The notes under the pieces are model-generated. The model worked only from the letters and a program-made list of their open reading frames with translations, was not told where the DNA came from and searched no databases. A stretch of DNA of 63,200 nucleotides from Nitrospirota bacterium (lineage in GTDB: Bacteria > Nitrospirota > Leptospirillia > Leptospirillales > Leptospirillaceae), in assembly GCA_023481175.1 (NCBI GenBank), contig JAMCWM010000033.1, forward strand, positions 1 through 63,200, read 5' to 3'. Position 1 is the stretch's first letter. Every line of letters starts with the position of its first letter. Position numbers and translations under genes: made by a program. This document shows positions 17,554 through 25,557 of this stretch, piece by piece.

Positions 17554-18135
17554 GTGACGACCTATAAAGTTCTGCCTGGACCGGAAGGTATTCTGCCCCC
17601 CGCCGCCATTTCCATGGGCGTTCCTCCCCCCGAGCCGGGATGGGCCCTGATCGAGGGAACCCCCGCTTCCGAGGAGGAAGCCATCGAAACCGCTGCCCGG
17701 AAGCTTGCGACCGCGAAGGTCCCGACGTTCTTTCCTGGTCCCCTCGTTCTCTGGCAGTGGTCGGAGAAGACCCGGAAGGTCGCCGACGCTGTCCTTCGGT
17801 GTGCCGAGTCCAACAATATCCGGATCATTCCGATGGCCGACTACCGGCCCAAGTATCCGAAGATCGAGCCGGAACATGAAATCAATCCGAACCATCCGAA
17901 CCTGACGATCTGGCACAACAAAATTGATGCCTGTCTCTTCGTGGGGGTCCACTGCCATTATGCGAATCTTTCCCTCAAGATCATCCGGGGAGGAACCTCC
18001 TGCTACACGATGGCGTTCTGCTCCTATGCGGGACACGAGGATGCAAACCTGACAATTCGCGACAACAGCGCGGAAAAGTTCGACAAGCTCTCGGCGGCGA
18101 TCAAGAAGCTGAAGACTGACAGCCGCGCCCGCTAG
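17554..18135 (+). CDS. CODH-beta-family protein, likely small extra subunit linked to 2-oxoacid:ferredoxin oxidoreductase (copy 2)
   Basis: Exactly 193 residues, like copy 1, and clearly a paralogue: MTTYKVLPGPEGILPPAAIS at the start and an almost identical core 'NPNHPNLTIWHNKIDACLF' with VHCHYANLSLKIIRGG and CYTMAFCS...GHEDAN. The Cys and His positions are the same in both copies. Differences concentrate in residues 25-95 and at the C-terminus, as expected for subunits with the same core but different partners. GTG 17554 follows GAGAGGAG. The gene has its own promoter and a terminator 56 bases after the stop, so it is a single-gene unit. Its large partner subunits are not in this window. Confidence 0.6.
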   Translation: MTTYKVLPGPEGILPPAAISMGVPPPEPGWALIEGTPASEEEAIETAARKLATAKVPTFFPGPLVLWQWSEKTRKVADAVLRCAESNNIRIIPMADYRPKYPKIEPEHEINPNHPNLTIWHNKIDACLFVGVHCHYANLSLKIIRGGTSCYTMAFCSYAGHEDANLTIRDNSAEKFDKLSAAIKKLKTDSRAR

Positions 18136-18190
18136 ATCGGGAAAAATTTCCGTAAGACCCTGGAAAGGGGCTTCGGTCATGATTTTGGAA

Positions 18191-18218
18191 AGGCAGGGGA
18201 AACCCTGCCTTTTTTTTG
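18191..18218 (+). terminator. Rho-independent terminator after the second CODH-beta-like gene
   Basis: AGGCAGGG, a GAAA tetraloop, CCCTGCCT and a run of eight or more T. It ends the carbon block. Confidence 0.85.
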
Positions 18219-18672
18219 TTCGCCCAGCATGAGTGCGATCATGGAGGTGGAATTCCTCCTGTTAGATGACCACTGTGAAGGATGCGAAATGCCACTATAG
18301 TCAAGGTGACCAAACGTGGGAGGACGCGCGGAGCGAAACCGCAAGTCCATGGACAAAAACCGGTAAATGGCGCCGCCGACCAAGACGCGCAGGCATAAAA
18401 TCACAAAGTCTTTGAATCCGAAGGAGAGGAGGAGGTCGAGGATCTCGGGGGACTCGACGGATCCGGCGACGTTTTTGATGCCGTCCTTGCGGGCCAGGGT
18501 GACGATGGGCCGGTCGAGGGAGCCGGGGGTGGCGAGGGAACGGATGAAGTCTCCCTCGACCTTGAGGAAGTCGACGGAGCGTTCAGGTAAGGGAGAGTTC
18601 ATACGGCTCCGAAGTATGTTACGATACAGGAACCTTGGGAAAAGGACCGAATCTTTTGAAACGGGAGGACGG
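18219..18672. other. Gene-poor stretch with an EAL relic and the creatininase-gene leader
   Basis: About 450 bases between the terminator and the next intact gene. The only protein-like signal is the minus-strand EAL fragment listed separately. The remainder shows no gene, and no clear promoter hexamer pair was found. Confidence 0.5.
18340..18602 (-). pseudogene. Remnant of an EAL-domain (c-di-GMP phosphodiesterase) gene
   Basis: On the minus strand a fragment reads 'LPERSVDFLKVEGDFIRSL' and then 'VTLARKDGIKNVAGSVESPEILDLLLSFGFKDFV'. This is the C-terminal half of the EAL fold ('vDflKiDgsFir' followed by 'AegVEs.e.l..l..lG.d'). The upstream catalytic EAL, the middle strands and the terminal 'GY.fgrP' are missing or frameshifted; in another frame 'VLGRRRHLPVF' may be the lost tail. 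Conserved Asp and Glu positions are altered (VEGD for iDgs, AGSVES for AegVEs). It is too short and decayed to function. Confidence 0.55.
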
Positions 18673-19398
18673 GTGGAACTCGCCAAGACGAACTGGCCGA
18701 CGGTCGAGCGTTATCTCGAAGGATCGACCCTTCTGCTGATTCCTGTGGGCTCCGTCGAGCAGCACGGACCCAACGGCCTCATCGGGACCGACCACCTCGT
18801 GGCGGAGGCTCTGGCCAGGCGCGTGGGGGAGACGGACGGAATTCTCGTTGCTCCGACATTGGCCTACGGCATGTCACATCACCATCTGGCCTTTCCCGGA
18901 AGCACATCCCTCTCCCCCCGGACGCTCATCCTTGTGGTGAACGACATTCTTTCAAATTTTTACCGGAACGGGTTCCGGCGCTTTTTCTTCGTCAACGGAC
19001 ACGGAGGAAACGATTCCTCCCTCAAGGCCGCCTTTTCCGAATTTCTCCTGGACCATCCGGAGGGACGGACGGCCCTGGCCAACTGGTGGCTTCTCCCGGA
19101 GGTCGCGGAAAAGGAAAAGGAATTTTTCGGGGGAGTAAACGGATATCATGCCACCTGCGGGGAGGTTTCGGTGACGTGGCATCTTTTTCCCGACCGGCAG
19201 ACACCCATTGCGCCGGGTCAGGCGCCGGATCCCCACCACGAATGGCCGCTGGGGCCGGACCGCTTTCGCTCCCTCTATCCGGACGGACGGATGGGGTCGG
19301 ACCCGGCTCTTTCGACCGCCGAAAAAGGGTCCGTTCTCTTCGAGATCGCCCTCCGCGTCATCCGGGAGAGGGTCCGGGAGTTCGGATCGGCCCGCTGA
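18673..19398 (+). CDS. Creatininase-family amidohydrolase
   Basis: A 241-residue metal-dependent hydrolase of the creatininase fold (PF02633). The signature blocks are 'LIPVGSVEQHGPNGLIGTDH' with metal-binding Glu, His and Asp, then 'GMSHHHLAFPGSTSL', then 'VNGHGGN', and a late 'ATCGEVSVTW' with the conserved Glu. Members hydrolyse cyclic or formylated amides such as creatinine or riboflavin-pathway intermediates, or trim the mycofactocin peptide; the substrate here is not evident. GTG 18673 follows GGGAGG. The downstream ParA-like gene starts 19 bases after the stop, so they may be co-transcribed. Confidence 0.83.
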   Translation: MELAKTNWPTVERYLEGSTLLLIPVGSVEQHGPNGLIGTDHLVAEALARRVGETDGILVAPTLAYGMSHHHLAFPGSTSLSPRTLILVVNDILSNFYRNGFRRFFFVNGHGGNDSSLKAAFSEFLLDHPEGRTALANWWLLPEVAEKEKEFFGGVNGYHATCGEVSVTWHLFPDRQTPIAPGQAPDPHHEWPLGPDRFRSLYPDGRMGSDPALSTAEKGSVLFEIALRVIRERVREFGSAR

Positions 19399-19416
19399 GA
19401 GAGGAGGAGACGTCCG

Positions 19417-20058
19417 GTGATCCTTGTCATAGCGAACCAGAAGGGGGGATGCGGCAAGACCACAACCGCCGTCAACCTGGCCGGGGCCTTTGCAAAGCGG
19501 GGAATGGACGTGCTTCTGGTCGACGCCGACCCCCAGGGATCGGCCATGAAATGGCGGGGTCTGGCCTCGGGGACATTTCCCGTGGGAGTCATCGCTCTCC
19601 CGATGCCGGTTCTGGACCAGGAAATCCCGAAAATGGCCAAAAAATATGATCTCGTGGTCGTCGACACGCCGCCTGGAATGGAAACGATCACGAGGTCGGC
19701 GCTGGTCGTGGCCGACCTTGCCATCATTCCTCTTCAGCCAAGTCCGCTCGACCTGTGGTCCGGGACCGACATCGTCGGTCTGATCCGGAGGGCCCAGCAG
19801 CTGAATCCCGGACTTGTGACCCGCCTGTTGCTGAACCGGAAGATCCAGGGAACGCGACTTTCCCGGGAATCTGTGGACGCCCTCAAGGAATTTCCCTTTC
19901 CCCTCTTCAAAACGGCGATCCACCAGAGGATTGCCCTGGCCGAGGCGGTGACCGCCGGAAAGACCATCACGGATTTCTATCCGGACGGTCCGTCCTCCTC
20001 GGAATTCCGGGCCCTGGTCGAGGAGATCGTCTTTGTCGGCATGGGAGAGTCCCCGTGA
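19417..20058 (+). CDS. ParA/Soj-family ATPase
   Basis: A 213-residue deviant Walker-type ATPase. The Walker A motif KGGCGKTT is at residues 9-16 with the signature lysine, Walker A' is 'VLLVDADPQGSA', and Walker B is 'VVVDTPPG'. The short length, with no N-terminal DNA-binding extension, resembles plasmid/cargo-positioning ParAs (type Ib, MipZ/McdA-like) more than chromosomal Soj (about 250 residues). GTG 19417 has GAGGAG upstream. The next small gene overlaps its stop (GTGA), which is the arrangement of ParA with a small partner. No parS-like repeat cluster was found nearby. Confidence 0.85.
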   Translation: MILVIANQKGGCGKTTTAVNLAGAFAKRGMDVLLVDADPQGSAMKWRGLASGTFPVGVIALPMPVLDQEIPKMAKKYDLVVVDTPPGMETITRSALVVADLAIIPLQPSPLDLWSGTDIVGLIRRAQQLNPGLVTRLLLNRKIQGTRLSRESVDALKEFPFPLFKTAIHQRIALAEAVTAGKTITDFYPDGPSSSEFRALVEEIVFVGMGESP

Positions 20059-20297
20059 AACAGCCGCGGCCCTCGCTTCGGGAAATCGTCCGTCCGCCCC
20101 AGATCTCGGATTTCATCGAAAAAGGGGTTGTCCCTCCCGGGACCGCGGCAGGGCCCGGTGATTCCGACGTCGAACTCCGGATTCCCGTTCCGGGTGAGCT
20201 CTACGAAGCCTTTCTGGTGAAAATCTCCGAGAAGGGGATTTCTCTTCCTGAGGCCGTCCGTGAGATGCTCCTGGATTATCTCATGAAAGAGATCTGA
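20055..20297 (+). CDS. Small ParA partner, possible ribbon-helix-helix protein
   Basis: An 80-residue protein overlapping parA by four bases (GTGA). The N-terminus is basic and proline-rich (KQPRPSLREIVRPPQ), and the C-terminal half 'VELRIPVPGELYEAFLVKIS' followed by 'LPEAVREMLLDYLMKE' has the strand-helix-helix spacing of ribbon-helix-helix DNA-binding proteins. This is the usual design of small centromere-binding or cargo-adaptor partners of short ParAs. I recognise no specific family; the role is inferred from position and predicted fold. Confidence 0.6.
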   Translation: MKQPRPSLREIVRPPQISDFIEKGVVPPGTAAGPGDSDVELRIPVPGELYEAFLVKISEKGISLPEAVREMLLDYLMKEI

Positions 20298-20299
20298 GG

Positions 20300-21241
20300 G
20301 TGGGCCGGGTTCTGCATCCCACCCGCCCTCTCCGTTCCGGAGATGCGATTCTTGTGGTCCGGACCGGCCTAGTCGCCCCTTTCCCCGAGTGGGACGCGGT
20401 CCGCCTCCGTCTCGAATCGGTCGGACTCTCTCCTGTCCTGTGCGATGATCCCGATCAGGCCTTTTTCCCCTATGCCGCCTCGGATAAGGAGAGAATGCGA
20501 CGCTTTCTGTCCGTGGTGACGGGGGGCCAGGGAACGGGGATCCTGTCCTATCGCGGTGGGTCGGGGGCGATCCGGCTCCTGGGAGGGTGGGAGGATCCGG
20601 AAAAGGATTTTTCAGGAAAGGTTCCCCTGGTCTGCGGATTTTCCGACATGACCTATCTCCATGCCGCCCTGGCCCGCAAACTTTTACTGGCCACCTTCTG
20701 GGGCCCGAATGCCCGGGAGCTTTTTCATCCGGAGAGCTTTGACCTCTGGTGGAAGATGGTCTCGGGGACGATCCGGAAGGGGGACGCCCTGGCTCTTGGG
20801 ACCGCCCGGACCCTTCGCCCCGGCCGCGCGTCCGGACGCCTTCTGGGCGGGAATCTCGAATCCCTGGCCCATCTTTGCGGGACGCCCTTTCTTCCGGATT
20901 TCACCGGTGCGATCCTTCTGATCGAGGATGTGGACGAACCGCTGTACGCGATCGACCGCGCCCTTCGGACCTTGTCTCTCTCGGGGGGCCTGGACCGGCT
21001 GGCCGGAGTCGTGGTCGGCCCCTTCTCGGGCTGGACGCCTCGGGGCGATGACCCCGCGCCTTCGGTGGCCGACCTGGTCCTCTCCCTCTTCGGAAGGATT
21101 CCGGTCATGGAGGCCGCTCTTCCGGGCCACAGTGTGCCGATGGCCACCTGGCCCCTGAATGTCCTGGTCGACATGCGGTGTCCGGAAGAGGACGCCCCTA
21201 CACTCGTCCTACTCGAATCCCCGTTCGAAAACCCCGCCTGA
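20300..21241 (+). CDS. ldcA: LD-carboxypeptidase (peptidase S66)
   Basis: A 313-residue S66-family serine peptidase that trims the terminal D-Ala from murein tetrapeptides during wall recycling in the cytoplasm. The pattern is 'SYRGGSGAIRLL' (RGG loop), nucleophile region 'CGFSDMTYLHAAL' (Ser of GFSD), 'GRLLGGNLESL', the Glu in 'LLIEDVDEPLYAIDRAL', and the His in 'AALPGHSVPM'. All three members of the Ser-Glu-His triad are present. It starts with GTG two bases after the small ParA partner, so the ParA pair and this gene are probably one transcript. NagZ, another recycling enzyme, is elsewhere in the window. Confidence 0.87.
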   Translation: MGRVLHPTRPLRSGDAILVVRTGLVAPFPEWDAVRLRLESVGLSPVLCDDPDQAFFPYAASDKERMRRFLSVVTGGQGTGILSYRGGSGAIRLLGGWEDPEKDFSGKVPLVCGFSDMTYLHAALARKLLLATFWGPNARELFHPESFDLWWKMVSGTIRKGDALALGTARTLRPGRASGRLLGGNLESLAHLCGTPFLPDFTGAILLIEDVDEPLYAIDRALRTLSLSGGLDRLAGVVVGPFSGWTPRGDDPAPSVADLVLSLFGRIPVMEAALPGHSVPMATWPLNVLVDMRCPEEDAPTLVLLESPFENPA

Positions 21242-21252
21242 ATTCCCGGAGA

Positions 21253-22833
21253 TCAGGGGACCTCGTCACTCGGCTTTTCAGAGGATCCGAAGCCGTTGCC
21301 CATGAGGGAGAGAATGGTTCCGGGAGGAAGGATCAGGGACTTTTGCCGGTCATAGGGGAAGGCGCGGCGGTTCCGGAATGTCAGGTTCATGAGGTCGATC
21401 GACCCCAGAAGGTCGCCGATCGCCAGAAGTCCATTCCTGTAGGAGAGCTGGACCGGCTCGATGCCGACGTCGCCGGCCGGGGTCGGCGACGTCGGAGCGA
21501 CAGGCTGGCGTCGGGAATTGCCGGCCACGGAGAGGATCTCTCCGGGAAGAAGACGAACCTTCCTGAAGGTTCCGTGTTTCATTATGGGGAGAAGGATCGG
21601 GTGGTCCGAGACATTGATGGCCAGGACGCGGCCCGCTTCCAGCGTTGTCTCGATGTCTCCGGTGTAAAGGATTCCCTGGGGATCGTAGGCCAGGGAGCGC
21701 GGGCGGAGCATGGCCTTGAGCCCCGGAAGAGGGGTTCCCTGGACGAGGTGGTTGCCCCCGCCGGCGATCCGGATGGCCATCCCGGGGTCGAGAACGCGCG
21801 GCTGTCCCTCGATGTCGCTTCCCGGAAGAGGAAGCGGGGTGGGCGAGAGGTTGATCTCGAAGATCTCCCCGCCCTGATCGGCGGTGAACAGGCGGTCGCC
21901 GCTGGCCACGATGGTGATGGGGTTCATGGTCGCGGCCAGGGCCGGGCCGGGGTCGGATCCCGGTCTCGGGTCTGATTCGTCGCCCCGGCTGGCCGCCAGG
22001 AAAATCTGTCCCGGCCGGACAACCACCTGCCGGAGAGACTGGCCTTCCCTGACGGGAATGGAGCGGGGAAGGGGCGTGTTGTTCAGGTAGAGGATGTGTC
22101 CGGTTTCGCCGGCGATGAAGAGCCCGTCATGGTTGGCGGAAAGGGCGATGGGACTTATCCGGGCCCTGAGACCGTCGATGGGGCGTGTCCCCAGGGGAAT
22201 TGTTCCTCCCCCGGCGATGGCGGAGAGGTATCCGGGCTCGATGGGAAGGGTGGTGGCCATTCCCAGGAGCTTGCCCATGGTCGGGGATCTCTTCAGCAGC
22301 TTGGAGATGTGGGCTCCGGCATTGATCCGGACCCGGGAGTCCGGAATGAGGATCAGGTCCTGGACCTGGGAGGTGAGATTCAGGGCGTCGATGCGACCGC
22401 TTCCGTCGGCAAGGTAGACGATGTTTCCGGATTCGGCGACCGACAGGGGGGCGATGCCGACAGAAAGGGCCGGATGGGGAACGGAAGCTGGCACAGGGGC
22501 CGTATGGGTATTGCCCGCGACGACCACGGCCTGTCCTGACTCGACAGGGAGGATCCGGATTCCGTTGTCGGACACCTGGGGAACCGTTTCACGGAGACCG
22601 CTGGCGTTCATGAAAATCAGGTTGTGTCGGGTGTCGGAGACAAGAATGTTGTTGTTCCTGAAAAGAAGGGAGACGGTTTCGATTTCCAGCTGGGAGGCGA
22701 ACTGGGGGCTGGTGCTCGGGTAGTAACGGTGGCTCCGGGACTCCGCATGAAGAGGCGAGGGGCCCGAGAGCAGGAGGAGGCTCGAGAGCAGGACTGAAAT
22801 ACCGACATGTCGTGAAGAAAAAGGTCTGGACAT
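21253..22833 (-). CDS. Secreted beta-propeller-like protein of unknown function
   Basis: A 526-residue protein with a signal peptide (MSRPFSSRHVG, hydrophobic 'ISVLLSSLLLLSGPSPLHA', cleavage about residue 30). The mature part is built of repeating units of roughly 45-60 residues with recurrent patterns such as 'GNIVYLADGSGRIDALNLT', 'GLFIAGETGHILYLNN' and 'GILYTGDIETTLEAGRVLAIN', alternating with 'IAGGG' or 'VAGNS' turns. These look like NHL/SMP-type propeller blades. There is no enzyme motif. ATG 22833 has GGAG nine bases upstream. It is divergent from a small membrane protein. A surface or periplasmic scaffold role is possible but unproven. Confidence 0.65.
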   Translation of the reverse strand: MSRPFSSRHVGISVLLSSLLLLSGPSPLHAESRSHRYYPSTSPQFASQLEIETVSLLFRNNNILVSDTRHNLIFMNASGLRETVPQVSDNGIRILPVESGQAVVVAGNTHTAPVPASVPHPALSVGIAPLSVAESGNIVYLADGSGRIDALNLTSQVQDLILIPDSRVRINAGAHISKLLKRSPTMGKLLGMATTLPIEPGYLSAIAGGGTIPLGTRPIDGLRARISPIALSANHDGLFIAGETGHILYLNNTPLPRSIPVREGQSLRQVVVRPGQIFLAASRGDESDPRPGSDPGPALAATMNPITIVASGDRLFTADQGGEIFEINLSPTPLPLPGSDIEGQPRVLDPGMAIRIAGGGNHLVQGTPLPGLKAMLRPRSLAYDPQGILYTGDIETTLEAGRVLAINVSDHPILLPIMKHGTFRKVRLLPGEILSVAGNSRRQPVAPTSPTPAGDVGIEPVQLSYRNGLLAIGDLLGSIDLMNLTFRNRRAFPYDRQKSLILPPGTILSLMGNGFGSSEKPSDEVP

Positions 22834-22891
22834 CTCCCTTGGCTCCGTCGGGTGAGGGGTTGTCTGGGCATCGGCATCACTTGCCTCCTGA

Positions 22892-22900
22892 TGATACAAT
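22892..22900 (+). promoter_or_regulatory. Extended -10 promoter element
   Basis: TGATACAAT, an extended -10 (TGn plus TACAAT), 57 bases before the GTG of the 22957 gene. Confidence 0.45.
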
Positions 22901-22956
22901 AAATCGGATGGTCCTGTCTTTTGGGTTTTTAACGGGAGCCTGTCACGGGAGGGATT

Positions 22957-23388
22957 GTGGGGAAGAAGGTGGTCATCATTGTGCTGGGAGGCGCTCTTCT
23001 GATCTCCCTCGTCGTCACGATGGTCCGGATCTCCGGACCCGCCTCCGGCTCTCTGGGACAAAAGGGGATCCTGAAACGGGAATCGGCCCTCCGGGAAAAA
23101 GCCGGATCGATCCTGAAGGAGGCCAATCTCCGCTTTCCGGCGGAAGGGGGGCCTGTTCTCGGCTCCTTCTCCCTGCGATTTGAAGGCGAGGTTCTGCGCG
23201 TGGGTGTCGGACCGGGATGGGACCGCCTTCCCCGGGACAGACGGGCCGCCCTGTTGGACTTCGTCTGGGCGGGATACGTTCCCTTCTGGCAGGAGGAGAT
23301 GAAGAGCCGCCGCGAACCTGCCATCGTTTTTCGGGAAGGGACGCGGCGGGTGGCCCTTCATACTTCCCTCGACCGCTGGGCGCGTTAA
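22957..23388 (+). CDS. Small membrane-anchored protein, unknown
   Basis: A 143-residue protein with one N-terminal membrane anchor ('VVIIVLGGALLISLVVTMV') and a short soluble domain that would face the periplasm, containing 'AALLDFVWAGYVPFWQEEM' near its end. I recognise no family. GTG 22957 follows GGGAGG. It lies divergent from the secreted propeller gene and 77 bases before a DUF502 membrane protein. Confidence 0.6.
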   Translation: MGKKVVIIVLGGALLISLVVTMVRISGPASGSLGQKGILKRESALREKAGSILKEANLRFPAEGGPVLGSFSLRFEGEVLRVGVGPGWDRLPRDRRAALLDFVWAGYVPFWQEEMKSRREPAIVFREGTRRVALHTSLDRWAR

Positions 23389-23391
23389 GGC

Positions 23392-23421
23392 TTGCCCAAT
23401 GGAACGGAAAATGGGTACGAT
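23392..23421 (+). promoter_or_regulatory. Sigma70-type promoter for the DUF502-glmU-glmS unit
   Basis: TTGCCC (23392-23397), an 18-base spacer and TACGAT (23416-23421), ending 44 bases before the TTG start of the DUF502 gene. Confidence 0.45.
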
Positions 23422-23465
23422 AATCAGATGTTTCAGGCTTCGGGAAAATTCTGAAGGGGGCCCTT

Positions 23466-24113
23466 TTGGGGTGGATCCAGTCAAGCGGTGACAGGATAAG
23501 GACCACGCTCCGGACGCAGTTCATTACCGGTTTGCTCATCGTGCTGCCGGTGGCCCTGTCCGCCTATATTCTCTACCGGATTTTCGTCTTTCTCGACTCC
23601 CTTCTGGACCCCCTGGTGGCCCTCCTGACGGGACGGTCCATTCCCGGCCTCGGGGTGGCCGTGCTCCTGTTCCTGATCTTCGCGGTCGGCGTCGTCGCCA
23701 CCAATGTGATCGGCCGCAAGCTCCTCGAATTGGTCGAGGGACTTCTCACCCACATCCCCATCTTCACGAAGCTCTATACGGCAATCAAGACCATTCTCGA
23801 TGCCTTCTCGCCTTCGGGGGGCAAGGGGTTCAAGAAGGTTGTCCTGGCGGAGTATCCCCGCGAAGGGGCCTACACGATGGGGTTCCTGACCGCCTGGGTG
23901 ACCTTGGACGGAGATCCCGTCCGATACGCCTCCGTCTTTTTTCCGAGCAACAATCTTTACATCGGCGTCCAGGCCTTCATTCCTGAAGCGATGGTCGTCG
24001 AAACCCAGCTTCCCGTCGAGGAAGGGATCCGCATGATTCTCTCCGGGGGGCTCGGAATGCCGTCGCGCCTTCCCGTCACACGGATGCCCCAGGAGGTCTT
24101 TCATGATCATTGA
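23466..24113 (+). CDS. DUF502 family membrane protein
   Basis: A 215-residue inner-membrane protein of the widespread, uncharacterised DUF502 family (PF04367). Two membrane helices ('FITGLLIVLPVALSAYILYR' and 'GLGVAVLLFLIFAVGVVATN') are followed by the family signature 'THIPIFTKLYTAIKTILDAF' and the soluble 'YPREGAYTMGFLT' domain. TTG 23466 is read as the start with a G-rich ribosome site before it. It overlaps glmU by 11 bases, tying it to amino-sugar synthesis genes at least transcriptionally. Confidence 0.85.
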   Translation: MGWIQSSGDRIRTTLRTQFITGLLIVLPVALSAYILYRIFVFLDSLLDPLVALLTGRSIPGLGVAVLLFLIFAVGVVATNVIGRKLLELVEGLLTHIPIFTKLYTAIKTILDAFSPSGGKGFKKVVLAEYPREGAYTMGFLTAWVTLDGDPVRYASVFFPSNNLYIGVQAFIPEAMVVETQLPVEEGIRMILSGGLGMPSRLPVTRMPQEVFHDH

Positions 24114-25557
24114 CGGAGCCATCCTGGCCGCGGGATTCGGAACGCGGATGGCCTCTCCGCTCCCCAAGGTCGAATCGGTGGTCCTGGGAGAGACCCTGCT
24201 CTCCTACCCCTGGCGAGCCCTTCTTTCTCTCGGCTCCCGTCTCGACACCATTCATGTCGTCGTCCGGCCGGAGGGTTTTCTGGGCGATCCCGGCCTTTCG
24301 GACCCTAACGGGCGAAAGCCGGCCTTTGTCGTCCAGCCTGTGATGGACGGAACCTGGGGGGCGGTCGAGGCCGTCGCCCAGAGCAAGCCGTTTCGATCCG
24401 GAAAGGCGACCCATCTTCTGGTGGTCAACGGGGACGGCCCTCTTCTCGACGAATCGCTTCTGGAACGTTTTGCCTCCCTGGGAGAAGCCCTTCCAGAGGC
24501 TCTTTGTCTCGCCACTGCGGAGCTTGCCGACCCCCGGGGATACGGTCGGATCCTCCGGAATGCCGAAGGATCGGTCATCGATATCCGGGAGGAAAGCCGG
24601 GCCTCCGAGGAGGAAAAACGGATTCACGAGGTGAACGCGGGGATCTATCTGATCCCCAGGGAGATCCTCCTGTCCGCCCTCTCCCGGATCCCGCCCGATC
24701 CGGTGAAGAAGGAGCGTTTTTTGACGACCCTCGTCTCCTGGGTGGTGAGCCACGGAGGAGCCGTCCACACCTTTCCCATGACTCCGGAGTGCATGCTGGG
24801 CGTCAATACCCAGGAGGAGCTTGCCACGGTGACCGCTCTCCTGAGGGAACGCATCAACCGGCGGCACATGGAGCGGGGGGTCACCCTCTGGGATCCCGCG
24901 CGGACGGATATCGGCCCCCGGGTGGAGATCGGGGCCGGAACCGTGGTCATGCCCCAGACCGTTCTCGAGGGAGCGACCCGGATCGGAGCCTCCTGCCGGA
25001 TCGGGATGGGAGTCCACCTGACCGATACCGTGGCAGGGACAAAGGTGACGGTGAGGGACTTTGTCGTGGCAACGGAGGCCCGCCTCCGGGACGGATCGGT
25101 GATCGGTCCCTTTGCCCACCTGCGCCCCGGAACCGATCTGGGGGAGGAGTCCCATATCGGAAACTTTGTCGAGACAAAGAAGACGGTCGTGGGACCGAAG
25201 TCCAAGGTGAACCACCTCTCCTATCTCGGGGATGCCGAGGTCGGAAGCCATACCAACATCGGGGCGGGGACGATCACCTGCAACTATGACGGATACGAGA
25301 AGCATCGGACCCGGATCGGCTCCGGAGTCTTTGTCGGAAGCGACACCCAGATCGTGGCCCCTGTCCGGATCGGCGACCGGTCGGTCATTGCCGCCGGGTC
25401 GACCGTGACTTCCGATGTTCCCGACGATGCCCTGATGCTCTCCCGGGCCTCCCAGGAGATCCGGCCGGAAGGGGGAGCCCGCTACCACCGTCGGAGGGGG
25501 GAACGATCCGCGAACAAAAACGGGCCGGGAGCCCCGAAGAAAAAAGGACAGGAATAA
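24103..25557 (+). CDS. glmU: GlmU, bifunctional GlcN-1-P acetyltransferase / GlcNAc-1-P uridylyltransferase
   Basis: A 484-residue two-domain enzyme making UDP-GlcNAc for peptidoglycan and lipopolysaccharide. The N-terminal uridylyltransferase has 'AILAAGFGTRM' (nucleotide loop G-x-G-T-R-M) and 'GDGPLLDE'. The C-terminal half is a left-handed beta helix of hexapeptide repeats from about residue 260, with acetyltransferase signature 'HLSYLGDAEVGSHTNIGAGT' and 'NYDGYEKHRT'. A short Lys/Arg-rich tail is unusual but common at family C-termini. ATG 24103 follows AGGAGG. Its TAA shares an A with the glmS ATG (TAATG), a very tight glmU-glmS pair. Confidence 0.94.
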   Translation: MIIDGAILAAGFGTRMASPLPKVESVVLGETLLSYPWRALLSLGSRLDTIHVVVRPEGFLGDPGLSDPNGRKPAFVVQPVMDGTWGAVEAVAQSKPFRSGKATHLLVVNGDGPLLDESLLERFASLGEALPEALCLATAELADPRGYGRILRNAEGSVIDIREESRASEEEKRIHEVNAGIYLIPREILLSALSRIPPDPVKKERFLTTLVSWVVSHGGAVHTFPMTPECMLGVNTQEELATVTALLRERINRRHMERGVTLWDPARTDIGPRVEIGAGTVVMPQTVLEGATRIGASCRIGMGVHLTDTVAGTKVTVRDFVVATEARLRDGSVIGPFAHLRPGTDLGEESHIGNFVETKKTVVGPKSKVNHLSYLGDAEVGSHTNIGAGTITCNYDGYEKHRTRIGSGVFVGSDTQIVAPVRIGDRSVIAAGSTVTSDVPDDALMLSRASQEIRPEGGARYHRRRGERSANKNGPGAPKKKGQE

